Positions 6,374 to 13,705 of a stretch of 16,308 nt of DNA are shown here, one piece after another. Position 1 is the first letter of the stretch. The number at the start of each line of letters is the position of its first letter. The stretch lies in contig DGFE01000194.1 in NCBI GenBank assembly GCA_002391525.1, positions 1 through 16,308 of the forward strand. The letters run 5' to 3'. Below the pieces are notes generated by a model, which was given only the letters and a program-made list of their open reading frames with translations, ran no database searches and was not told the DNA's origin. The DNA comes from Competibacteraceae bacterium UBA3908 (GTDB lineage Bacteria; Pseudomonadota; Gammaproteobacteria; Competibacterales; Competibacteraceae). Both the position numbers and the translations under genes were made by a program.

Positions 6374-7312
6374 TCAGCGCAACTCTCTCGGCAGCGCGAA
6401 CACCATGTTCTCCTCCCGTCCGGCGCTTTCGGTAACCGTGGTCGCGCCCAGTTCCCGCAGTCGGGTCATGACCTGTTGCACCAGCACCTCGGGCGCGGAG
6501 GCGCCGGCGGTAACGCCGATGGCGGTTTTGCCCGCCAGCCAGGCCGGATCGATGTCCGCCGGTCCGTCGATCAGCCAGGCCGGGATCCCCGCCTTCTCCG
6601 CCAGTTCCCGCAACCGGTTGGAATTGGAACTGCTGCGCGAACCGACCACCAGCAGCAGTTCGCAGCGCCCCGACAACTCCTTGACCGCGTCCTGACGATT
6701 CTGGGTGGCGTAGCAGATGTCGTCCTTGCGCGGCCCCTGAATGGCCGGAAAGCGCTCGCGCAGGGCGGCGACGATCCGCGCGGTGTCGTCCACGGACAAG
6801 GTGGTCTGGGTCACGTAAGCCAGCTCGGCGGGATCGCGCACCGCCAGCGCCCACACATCCGTAACCGTTTCCACCAGATACATCCGTCCGCCCTGGCTCT
6901 CGTCGTACTGGCCCATGGTGCCTTCGACCTCGGGGTGGCCGGCATGACCGATCAAAATCACTTCGCGGCCCGCGCGGGCGTGGCGGCTGACTTCCATGTG
7001 CACCTTGGTCACCAGCGGGCAGGTGGCGTCGAAAACCTTGAGGCCGCGTCGCGCCGCCTGCTCCTGCACCGTTCGCGGTACGCCATGGGCGCTGAAAATC
7101 ACGGTTGCCCCGTCCGGTACCTCGTCCAATTCCTCGACGAACACTGCCCCGCGCCCACGCAAATTGTCCACCACGAAACGGTTATGCACGACCTCGTGGC
7201 GCACGTAGATCGGCGCGCCGAACAGCTCCAGCGCCCGTTCGACGATGCCGATGGCTCGATCCACCCCGGCGCAGAACCCCCGGGGATTGGCGAGATGGAT
7301 GCGTATGCTCAT
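6374..7312 (-). CDS. ispH: 4-hydroxy-3-methylbut-2-enyl diphosphate reductase
   Basis: IspH (LytB) catalyses the last step of the MEP pathway, reducing HMBPP to IPP and DMAPP with a [4Fe-4S] cluster in the cytoplasm. The protein is 312 residues (E. coli 316). The three cluster cysteines are C14 (NPRGFCAG), C98 (FDATCPLV) and C200 (DDICYATQNRQ). Substrate-site residues are visible in GHAGHPEVEGTMGQ (His126, Glu128), TQTTLS (Thr170) and SSSNSNRL. The start at 7312 (MSIRIHLANPRGFC) is chosen over an in-frame ATG at 7351 because it has GGGAG six bases upstream and gives the normal N-terminus. It lies 28 bp downstream of lspA, probably in the same transcript. The fkpB gene often found between them is absent. 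Confidence 0.97.
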   Translation of the reverse strand: MSIRIHLANPRGFCAGVDRAIGIVERALELFGAPIYVRHEVVHNRFVVDNLRGRGAVFVEELDEVPDGATVIFSAHGVPRTVQEQAARRGLKVFDATCPLVTKVHMEVSRHARAGREVILIGHAGHPEVEGTMGQYDESQGGRMYLVETVTDVWALAVRDPAELAYVTQTTLSVDDTARIVAALRERFPAIQGPRKDDICYATQNRQDAVKELSGRCELLLVVGSRSSSNSNRLRELAEKAGIPAWLIDGPADIDPAWLAGKTAIGVTAGASAPEVLVQQVMTRLRELGATTVTESAGREENMVFALPRELR

Positions 7313-7340
7313 GGAAATCTCCCGGAAGGCGATGGTGTGG

Positions 7341-7835
7341 CTAGGAACCATCAGCCGGATTTTTCAAGGGGCCGGCATTCTTGGCCAGCAGGCTGTCCAC
7401 CACCAGCAGCCCCGCGCCGACGGTGATGGCCGAATCGGCGAGGTTGAAGGCCGGCCAGTACCAGCGGTCGTAATAAAGCTGGATGAAGTCGATGACCTGC
7501 CCCAGCCAAGCCCGGTCGATCAGGTTGCCGACCGCCCCGCCCAGAATCAACGCCAGGGCCAGCGCCAGCCGCTTTTCCGCCGGCTTGAGTCGCCACAGCC
7601 AGGCGATCAGACCGATGCTGACCGCCATCCCCAATCCCAGAAAGAACCAGCGCTGCCAGCCACCGGCGTCGGCCAGGAAGCTGAACGCCGCGCCGGTGTT
7701 GTAAGTCAGCGTCAGGTTGAACGACGGCAGCACCGGCACCGGCTGATGCATCTCCAGCAGCGTTTCGGCGAGAAGCTTGGTAGCTTGATCCAACGCGATC
7801 ACCAGGGCGCTGAGCCACCACCACCGTTTCAGCAT
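7341..7835 (-). CDS. lspA: Lipoprotein signal peptidase (signal peptidase II)
   Basis: LspA cleaves signal peptides of diacylglyceryl-modified prolipoproteins in the inner membrane. It is 164 residues, with four hydrophobic segments (about 5-22, 62-82, 89-107 and 130-150). Family motifs in order are LDQATK (15-20), TYNTGAAFSF (44-53), GGAVGNLIDR (99-108), VIDFI (114-118) and FNLADSAITVG (130-140). The catalytic aspartate pair is D116 and D134. The gene normally overlaps or follows ileS directly; here a broken DUF4351 gene tail lies between. The ribosome site is weak (ggaaaa well upstream), so translation may depend on its neighbour. Confidence 0.97.
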   Translation of the reverse strand: MLKRWWWLSALVIALDQATKLLAETLLEMHQPVPVLPSFNLTLTYNTGAAFSFLADAGGWQRWFFLGLGMAVSIGLIAWLWRLKPAEKRLALALALILGGAVGNLIDRAWLGQVIDFIQLYYDRWYWPAFNLADSAITVGAGLLVVDSLLAKNAGPLKNPADGS

Positions 7836-7874
7836 GTGCGTGTTTTTCCAGATCGGGCGTTCCCAAAGCGGAGG

Positions 7875-8147
7875 CTAATCGAACACCGCCTCCAAAGTGG
7901 CGGCGTCGAGCACGTGGCCGGCCCAGCTTTCCAACTGCGCCGGCGTCGCCTCGCGCAACCGGATCTCGACCCATTCGGGTAAGTCGCCAAAGCGCCGCCG
8001 CAGAATACGCGCCAATAGCTCGGCCCTGCCTTGGGCGATGCCTCTGATCTTGCCTTCATCGAGGCCCTTCTGAAATCCCCGGTCGACAGCCATTCGTTCG
8101 ATATGGATAAGTAACGCATTTTTTGCACCTCCCCGCTGGTCTGGGCC
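7875..8147 (-). pseudogene. C-terminal remnant of a DUF4351 / Rpn-family nuclease-transposase gene
   Basis: The open frame runs from the stop at 8148-8150 to the TAG at 7875-7877. From the ATG at 8093 it encodes 72 residues (MAVDRGFQKGLDEGK, then LLARILRRRFGDLP and LESWAGHVLDAATLEAVF). The pattern of charged K/E-G repeats followed by LLxRxLxRRFG and a C-terminal LLDAxxLEEVF helix is that of the DUF4351 tail of Rpn recombination-promoting nuclease family proteins (about 300 residues when intact). Coding resemblance continues upstream of the ATG (ALLIHIERM), so translation did not originally start there. The nuclease domain is missing because ileS ends 14 bp beyond. It is therefore a truncated remnant inserted between ileS and lspA; it could still be translated as a short peptide. 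Confidence 0.72.
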
Positions 8148-8163
8148 TCATTCCACAACCGCT

Positions 8164-11001
8164 TCAGACAAACCGCCGCTCTTCCCCCGCCCCGAACGCA
8201 TTCTCCACGCAGCGCTCGCACAATTCGGGGTGTTCGGCGTTCCGGCCCACATCCTCGCGGTGATGCCAGCAGCGCACGCATTTGGTGTGGACGGTGGGCA
8301 ACACCCGAATCGCCAGCGGCTGGCCGTTGGCCTGGATTTCCACCGCGTCCGCCGGTCGCGCCGCCAGCGGGTGAAGCCGGGCGTAGGAGGTGATCAGGAA
8401 GAATCGCAATTCATCGCCGATCCGACCCAGGTCCGCCGCCAAGCCGCCGTCGCCATACAAATCCACCTCGGCATCCAGCCCCGAACCGATGCCGCCGGCC
8501 ACCCGCAGCTTTTCCAGCTCCTTGCTGACCGCCTCGCGGACGGCGATCAATCGCTCCCAGTAAGCCGCGTTGAACGGATCTTCGTCGCCGACCGCGAACA
8601 GGCCGGTGTACCAGGTGGTCAGGAACACCGACGGGCCGCGCGCGCCGGGCAGGTTCCGCCAGATTTCCTCGGCGGTGAAACTGAGGATCGGCGCCAGCCA
8701 GCGCGTCATCGCTTCCAGGATGTGGTACAGCGCGGTCTGCACCGAGCGGCGGGCGATGCTGTCGCGGCCCGTCGTGTATTGGCGGTCCTTGATGATGTCC
8801 AGATACAGGCTGCCCATATCCACCGAGCAGAAGTTGTGAATCTTCTGGTAGATCAGATGGAACAGGTAGTGGTCGTAGGACTCCAGAATCTCCTCCTGCA
8901 GGCGGCGGGTCCGGTCCACCGCCCAGCGGTCCAGCGCCAGCATCCGCTCCGGCGGCAAGAGATGCAGAGCCGGATCGAAGCCGTTGAGGTTGGCCAGCAG
9001 AAAACGGGCGGTGTTGCGCATCCGCCGGTAGGAATCGGCCATGCGCTTGAGAATCTCGTCGGAGACCCCCATCTCGCCGCGATAATCGGTCGCCGCCACC
9101 CACAGCCGCAGCACGTCGGCGCCCAGCGAATTAATCACCTTCTGCGGCGCGACCACGTTGCCCAGCGACTTCGCCATCTTGCGGCCCTGGGCGTCCACGG
9201 TGAAGCCGTGGGTCAGCAGACCCTTGTACGGCGCGACGCCGCGCATCGCCACCGAGGCCAGCAGCGAGGACTGGAACCAGCCGCGATGCTGGTCCGAGCC
9301 TTCCAGGTACAGTTCGGCGGGGAAATGCAGTTCCGGACGGCGGTCCAGCACCGAGAGGTGGGTGGTGCCGGAGTCGAACCACACGTCCAGCGTATCGGTG
9401 ATCTTGTCGTAATCCGCCGCCTCCGCGCCCAGCAGTTCCGCCGGGTCGAGTTCGAACCAGGCGTCGATGCCGCCCTGTTCGATGCGTTGCGCGGCTTGTT
9501 CCATCAACGCCTGGACGTTGGGATGCAATTCACCGGTCTTCCTGTGAGTGAACAGGGTGATCGGCACGCCCCAGTAACGCTGCCGGGAAACGCACCAGTC
9601 GGGACGGTTTTCCACCATGCCCTGAATCCGCGCCTCGCCCCAGTCCGGGGTAAAGCGGAGCTTTTTGATTTCGGCCAGGGCGCGGGCGCGCAAGCCGTGG
9701 GGGTGGTCCATGCCGATGAACCATTGCGGAGTGGCGCGGAAGATGACCGGGGTCTTGTGCCGCCAGCAATGCGGGTAGCTGTGTTTGAGGCCAGCGACCC
9801 GCAGCAGCATCCCGTGGGTCTTGAGCGCGTCGATCACCCGCTCGTTGGCGGCGAACACGTGCAGCCCGGCGAACAGCGGGGTGTCGGGTAGAAACCTGCC
9901 GTCCGGCCCCACCGGGTTGTCCACCGGCAGACCGTAGCGGGAGCCGACCACGTAGTCGTCCTGGCCGTGGGCGGGGGCCGTGTGCACCGCGCCAGTGCCG
10001 GCGTCGGTGGTGACGTGATCGCCGAGAATGACCGGTACTTCCCGGTCGTAAAACGGATGAAGCAGGGCCAGCCCTTCCAGTTCGGCGCCCGGTCCGTAGG
10101 CGATGACCTGATAATTTTCGATCCGCCAGCGGGCCAGCGAGTCCTTCAGCAGCGGCTCGGCGACCACCAGCCGCTCCTGGCCCCGGTCAGTCTCGACTTG
10201 TACGACCACGTATTCCAGTCCCGGATTGACCGCGACCGCCCGGTTGGCCGGCAGCGTCCACGGCGTGGTGGTCCAGATCACGACGGCCAGCGGTCCCTTG
10301 CCCTCATGCCCTTCGACATGGTGCAGGCGGGCCAGCAGCGCCTCGGGGTCCACCACCGCGAAGCGCACGTCAATCGCCAGCGACTCGCGATCCTCGTATT
10401 CGACCTCGGCCTCGGCCAGCGCCGAACCGCAGTCGATGCACCAGTACACCGGCTTGGAGCCACGATACAGATGACCGTTGGCGACGATCCGCGCCAGCGC
10501 GCGCACGATGTCGGCCTCGGCGCGGAAGTCCATGGTCAGATACGGTTTTCTCCAGTCGCCCAGCACGCCCAACCGCTGGAAATCGGCGCTTTGACTGGCG
10601 ACCTGCTCGGCGGCGAAGGCGCGGCAGGCGGCGCGGAACTCACGAGCGTCCACCTTGACCCCGACCTTGCCCAGCTTCTTTTCCACCACCTGCTCGATGG
10701 GCAGGCCGTGGCAGTCCCAGCCCGGCACGTAGGGTGCGTCGAAGCCGCTCAGGGTACGAGATTTGACGATGATATCCTTGAGCACCTTGTTGACGGCGTG
10801 GCCGATGTGAATCACCCCGTTGGCGTAGGGCGGACCGTCGTGCAGCACGAACTTGGGCCGTCCGGCGAATTCCGCGCGCTGCCGCTGGTACAAACCCAGT
10901 TCCCGCCAATAACGCAGCAGTTCCGGCTCGCGTTTGGCGAGATCGGCCTTCATCGGAAAGGCGGTCTGGGGAAGATTGAGGGTGTCTTTGTAATCAGCCA
11001 C
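8164..11001 (-). CDS. ileS: Isoleucyl-tRNA synthetase
   Basis: IleS charges tRNA-Ile with isoleucine. The protein is 945 residues, normal for the bacterial enzyme. Visible landmarks are HIGH at 65-68 (PPYANGVIHIGHAVNK), the editing domain with TTPWTLPANRAVAV, DWCVSRQRYWGVP, LDVWFDSGTTHLSVL, GSDQHRGWFQSSLL, and a C-terminal zinc site with C908, C911, C928 and C931. The KMSKS loop reads KMAKS (608-612), a change of the central serine. The start is GTG at 11001, preceded by agagg and 9 bp after the ribF stop, so the two are translationally close. This end is complete (KCVRCWHHRED through EERRFV), so the adjacent Rpn remnant did not damage it. Confidence 0.98.
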   Translation of the reverse strand: MADYKDTLNLPQTAFPMKADLAKREPELLRYWRELGLYQRQRAEFAGRPKFVLHDGPPYANGVIHIGHAVNKVLKDIIVKSRTLSGFDAPYVPGWDCHGLPIEQVVEKKLGKVGVKVDAREFRAACRAFAAEQVASQSADFQRLGVLGDWRKPYLTMDFRAEADIVRALARIVANGHLYRGSKPVYWCIDCGSALAEAEVEYEDRESLAIDVRFAVVDPEALLARLHHVEGHEGKGPLAVVIWTTTPWTLPANRAVAVNPGLEYVVVQVETDRGQERLVVAEPLLKDSLARWRIENYQVIAYGPGAELEGLALLHPFYDREVPVILGDHVTTDAGTGAVHTAPAHGQDDYVVGSRYGLPVDNPVGPDGRFLPDTPLFAGLHVFAANERVIDALKTHGMLLRVAGLKHSYPHCWRHKTPVIFRATPQWFIGMDHPHGLRARALAEIKKLRFTPDWGEARIQGMVENRPDWCVSRQRYWGVPITLFTHRKTGELHPNVQALMEQAAQRIEQGGIDAWFELDPAELLGAEAADYDKITDTLDVWFDSGTTHLSVLDRRPELHFPAELYLEGSDQHRGWFQSSLLASVAMRGVAPYKGLLTHGFTVDAQGRKMAKSLGNVVAPQKVINSLGADVLRLWVAATDYRGEMGVSDEILKRMADSYRRMRNTARFLLANLNGFDPALHLLPPERMLALDRWAVDRTRRLQEEILESYDHYLFHLIYQKIHNFCSVDMGSLYLDIIKDRQYTTGRDSIARRSVQTALYHILEAMTRWLAPILSFTAEEIWRNLPGARGPSVFLTTWYTGLFAVGDEDPFNAAYWERLIAVREAVSKELEKLRVAGGIGSGLDAEVDLYGDGGLAADLGRIGDELRFFLITSYARLHPLAARPADAVEIQANGQPLAIRVLPTVHTKCVRCWHHREDVGRNAEHPELCERCVENAFGAGEERRFV

Positions 11002-11010
11002 GGTAAGCCT

Positions 11011-12024
11011 CTAAAAACCGGTGCGAAAACTCCCTTCCGCCGTCGGGGGAAGGGTTGGGGGTGCGGGAGGTTGAGGGAATTGCTGGATCATGCCCCGCGC
11101 GGCGAACCAGGCCCGGGCGGTTTGCTCGTCCTGCTGGATTTGCCGCCGCAGGGCGTCCAGCGACTCGAAGCGTTGCTCCGGGCGGAGATAATGCAGGAAA
11201 TCGACCTTGACGTGTCGGCCGTAGAGATCGTCCTGGAAATCCAGCAGATGGACCTCCAGTTGTTCGCGGGTGCCCTGTACGGTGGGGCGGCGGCCAACGT
11301 TGGCGATGCCGGGCCAGGGTCGCAGGCCAGGACCACTCATCAGGATGGCGTAGACGCCGTAAACCGGTGTGACGCGGCGGTGCAGATGGATATTGGCGGT
11401 CGGAAAGCCGATGGTGCGGCCGCGGCGGTCGCCGTGCGCCACCCGCCCGCACATGTCGTAGGGTCGGCCCAGCAGCCGCGCCGCCAGTTCCAGATCGCCC
11501 TGGCCGAGCGCCTGCCGGACGCGGGTGCTGCTGACCCGCTCGCCGTCGAGGATGTAGCTGTGATTGTCGGCAACCTCGAAGCCGTGGCGCTGGCCGGCCT
11601 CGACCAGCATCGCGAAATCGCCGGCGCGGCGGTGACCGAAGCGGAAATCGTCGCCGATGACCAGATAGCAGATGCCCAGGCGATTGACCAGCAACTCGTC
11701 GATGAAGGTTTGCGCCGGCATGGCCGCCAGGCGGTGGTCGAACTCCAGGCACAGCACCCGCTCGATGCCCAGCCCGTCCAGCGCCAGCAGTTTTTCCCGC
11801 AACCGCATCAGGCGAGCCGGCGGCGCGGTGGGGCCGGCGAAGAATTCCTGCGGCTGCGGTTCAAACGTGATGACCAGCCGCGGCAGGCGCAGCCGTGTAG
11901 CCTGCTCGGTCAGTTGGGCCAGAATCGCCTGATGGCCGAGATGCACGCCGTCGAAGTTGCCGATGGTGGCGACGCAACCCCGGTGACGGGGCCGCAGATT
12001 GTGCTGACCGCGGATCAATTCCAT
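11011..12024 (-). CDS. ribF: Bifunctional riboflavin kinase / FAD synthetase with extra proline-rich tail
   Basis: RibF converts riboflavin to FMN and FMN to FAD. The N-terminal FMN adenylyltransferase domain shows GNFDGVHLGHQAIL (22-35) and LVIGDDFRFG (121-130) with SSTRVR (165-170). The C-terminal riboflavin kinase domain (about 185-312) shows GRTIGFPTANI (202-212), VYGVYA and NVGRRPTV. The start MELIRGQHNLRPRH at 12024 matches the family N-terminus and is preferred over upstream in-frame starts, although no clear ribosome site precedes it. At 337 residues it is about 25 longer than usual; the extra tail (313-337, rich in Pro and Gln) overlaps a palindromic repeat. It is followed 9 bp later by ileS, the standard gammaproteobacterial order, but separated from murJ by a radical SAM gene. 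Confidence 0.96.
   Translation of the reverse strand: MELIRGQHNLRPRHRGCVATIGNFDGVHLGHQAILAQLTEQATRLRLPRLVITFEPQPQEFFAGPTAPPARLMRLREKLLALDGLGIERVLCLEFDHRLAAMPAQTFIDELLVNRLGICYLVIGDDFRFGHRRAGDFAMLVEAGQRHGFEVADNHSYILDGERVSSTRVRQALGQGDLELAARLLGRPYDMCGRVAHGDRRGRTIGFPTANIHLHRRVTPVYGVYAILMSGPGLRPWPGIANVGRRPTVQGTREQLEVHLLDFQDDLYGRHVKVDFLHYLRPEQRFESLDALRRQIQQDEQTARAWFAARGMIQQFPQPPAPPTLPPTAEGSFRTGF
11032..11054. repeat. Short palindromic repeat inside the ribF 3' end
   Basis: Arms cccttccgcc (11032-11041) and gggggaaggg (11045-11054) pair at 9 of 10 positions around gtc. On the minus strand the flank reads cccccaacccttcccccg, much like the C-rich 'cccccaacccctctccc' intergenic repeats scattered through many proteobacterial genomes. 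It encodes about residues 324-331 of RibF, within the non-conserved tail. Confidence 0.55.
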
Positions 12025-12046
12025 GCCGGTTTTCGAGAGCGGGGTT

Positions 12047-12140
12047 GGCGAACAGGGAACGGCATTATAGGGACAATCGGCGGTTTCTTGACACACCGGG
12101 TGCCGCTCTTTTCCCGCCCCCGCCCACGTCCCTGTTCGCC
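12047..12140. repeat. Perfect 12-bp inverted repeat bracketing the spacer upstream of ribF
   Basis: ggcgaacaggga (12047-12058) and tccctgttcgcc (12129-12140) are exact reverse complements 70 bp apart. Together they enclose most of the spacer between the ribF start and the radical SAM stop, including the candidate ribF -10. The 94-bp unit with matched ends could be a small non-autonomous element or a large RNA hairpin. No clear target duplication flanks it. Confidence 0.6.
12064..12069 (-). promoter_or_regulatory. Candidate -10 element of the ribF-ileS-lspA-ispH operon
   Basis: The minus strand reads TATAAT exactly, 40 bp upstream of the ribF ATG, in a GC-rich setting where such a hexamer is unusual. 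No good -35 lies at 16-18 bp (best 3 of 6). The position between the radical SAM gene and ribF suggests the housekeeping operon has its own promoter. Confidence 0.45.
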
Positions 12141-12158
12141 CTATCCCGCCCGGCGCGC

Positions 12159-13619
12159 TCAGGCCGACAGCGCGACGCCGCGTCCCGGCCAGTCCCACAG
12201 TTCACGAGGGAAATCGCGGTACAAATCCCGAAACGCCTGGTCGTAACGCTTTTCGGCGGCGATCACCCGCGCCAGTTCCCAGGGCCGGATGGGGTGACGC
12301 TCGACCCGCAGCGGGTTGCGCCGGGCGGCTTCGCGGACCTGGCGGGCGAACAATTGGCTGAATTCGCGCAGTGGCAACGCCGTGGGCGTCAGCGGATGCA
12401 TGCAGTCGTGCAGGTCGTAGGCATCGCCGGCCCAGAACGAGGGTCGGGCCGCTTCGTAGTCGGCGGTGCCGGGCGAGGGCGTACAGACGGTGAAGCTGCA
12501 CTGCACCGGCGGCATGGCGTTGACGTAGTTGCGCAGATGCTCGAATTCGGCGTGACCGTATTCCGGGCGGACCATGAACGCCGCGTGGCAGGCGATCCCC
12601 AGGCGACGCAGCGTTTCGTGGGCGCGTTCGTTGTGCGAGACGGTGCCGCCCTTGCGGACCGCCTTCAATTCCTGGTTGGTGGTGAACTCGAAGCCGACGA
12701 ACACGCCATCCAGGCCGATTTCCTTCCAGCGGCGCATCAACTCGGGGTAACGCAGGATCGTGGTGGCGCGCGCCCAGGCGAAGTAGCGCTTTTTCACGCC
12801 GCGTTTTTCCAGCGCCTCGGCCAGTTCGAAGCCGAATCGCTCGTCGATGAAATTTTCGTCGTCGGCGAAATAGACGTGATCGACCTCGATCCGCGCCAGA
12901 TCCTCGGCCACCACGTCGGCCAGCCGCGGCATGTGGGTGGTGCCGCTCAGAAACGGCACGATGCAGAACGAGCAGGTCATCTTGCAGCCGTAGGAGGTGC
13001 GCGCCATCGCCACGCGCGGGAACAGCACCTGCCAGTCGCGCGGGTTCTCGCAGACCCAGACGCAGTAATAGGACCGGCTGTCCCACAAATCGCGGCGCGG
13101 GGTGGGGATGGTGCGCGGATCGGGATAGCGGGGCCAGATCCTGGATGCCGATTCGTCGAAGCGCTCGCCGGTGAACAGCAGATTGGCGACGCCCTCGGGT
13201 TCCTCCCCCTTGTCCAGCGCCGCCACCAGGGCGCGGAACGGCGCGCAGCCCTCGCCGCGCACGATGTAGTCGATGTCCGGGATGTTGCAATCGGCGGGCG
13301 CCACGGTGGCGTGATGGCCGCCGACCACGATCCGCGCTTTCGGCATCAAGCGGCGCGCCGTGCCGGCCAGACGCTTCATGCGGCCCGATTCGTGGCTGTA
13401 GGCGGTGAAACCCACCAAGTCGGGGCGGAACCGGGCCAGTTCGCGCTCGAACGCGGATTCGGCGAAGCGGTACAGCCGCAGGTCGAGCACCCGCACTTCA
13501 TGCGTCGGCGGAATCGCGGCGGCCAGATAGCCGAATTCCAGCGGTTCCAGACATTGAAAGCGTTGCAGACCGAGCACGGTCTTGAGATGGGCCTGGGGTT
13601 TGACGAGCAGGATGCGCAT
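12159..13619 (-). CDS. B12-binding-type radical SAM protein of unknown substrate
   Basis: This is a 486-residue radical S-adenosylmethionine enzyme. The N-terminal 1-140 has the cobalamin-binding-like Rossmann layout (MRILLVKPQ, GFTAYSHESG, IVVGGHHATVAP, DYIVRGEG), without the DxHxxG motif of methionine synthase, as is usual for this class. The [4Fe-4S]-binding motif is C212-x3-C216-x2-C219 (YGCKMTCSFC) in a TIM-barrel core extending to about 400. Related enzymes include BchE, hopanoid-type (HpnJ/HpnP) proteins and methylases; nothing nearby points to one of these. The start at 13619 is chosen over the in-frame ATG at 13661 because GAGGA lies 6 bp upstream and the family begins MRILLVKP. It is inserted between murJ and ribF, which are normally adjacent, with 86 bp on the murJ side and 134 bp on the ribF side. 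Confidence 0.9.
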   Translation of the reverse strand: MRILLVKPQAHLKTVLGLQRFQCLEPLEFGYLAAAIPPTHEVRVLDLRLYRFAESAFERELARFRPDLVGFTAYSHESGRMKRLAGTARRLMPKARIVVGGHHATVAPADCNIPDIDYIVRGEGCAPFRALVAALDKGEEPEGVANLLFTGERFDESASRIWPRYPDPRTIPTPRRDLWDSRSYYCVWVCENPRDWQVLFPRVAMARTSYGCKMTCSFCIVPFLSGTTHMPRLADVVAEDLARIEVDHVYFADDENFIDERFGFELAEALEKRGVKKRYFAWARATTILRYPELMRRWKEIGLDGVFVGFEFTTNQELKAVRKGGTVSHNERAHETLRRLGIACHAAFMVRPEYGHAEFEHLRNYVNAMPPVQCSFTVCTPSPGTADYEAARPSFWAGDAYDLHDCMHPLTPTALPLREFSQLFARQVREAARRNPLRVERHPIRPWELARVIAAEKRYDQAFRDLYRDFPRELWDWPGRGVALSA

Positions 13620-13705
13620 CGGTCGTCCTCGAGATGGGAGGTGGCATCGACTATAACCCAATTCCGAGCGATTTGGTCAGATATATCCGGCGCGGCGAAT
13701 CGCCT

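Noticed and set aside
8230..9891. Long open frame (553 codons) on the plus strand
   Set aside because: It is exactly antisense to ileS, whose full protein and catalytic motifs are clear; the translation is Arg/Gln/His-rich low-complexity, typical of a GC-rich shadow frame.
12088..12093. Exact TTGACA on the plus strand as a promoter -35
   Set aside because: No -10-like hexamer lies 16-18 bp downstream and no plus-strand gene follows.
9967..12246. 759-codon open frame on the plus strand
   Set aside because: It runs antisense across ileS, ribF and the spacer, with no domain and shadow-type composition.
13694..13704. Small hairpin ggcga-a-tcgcc after murJ as a terminator
   Set aside because: The 5-bp stem has no T-run; termination cannot be supported.
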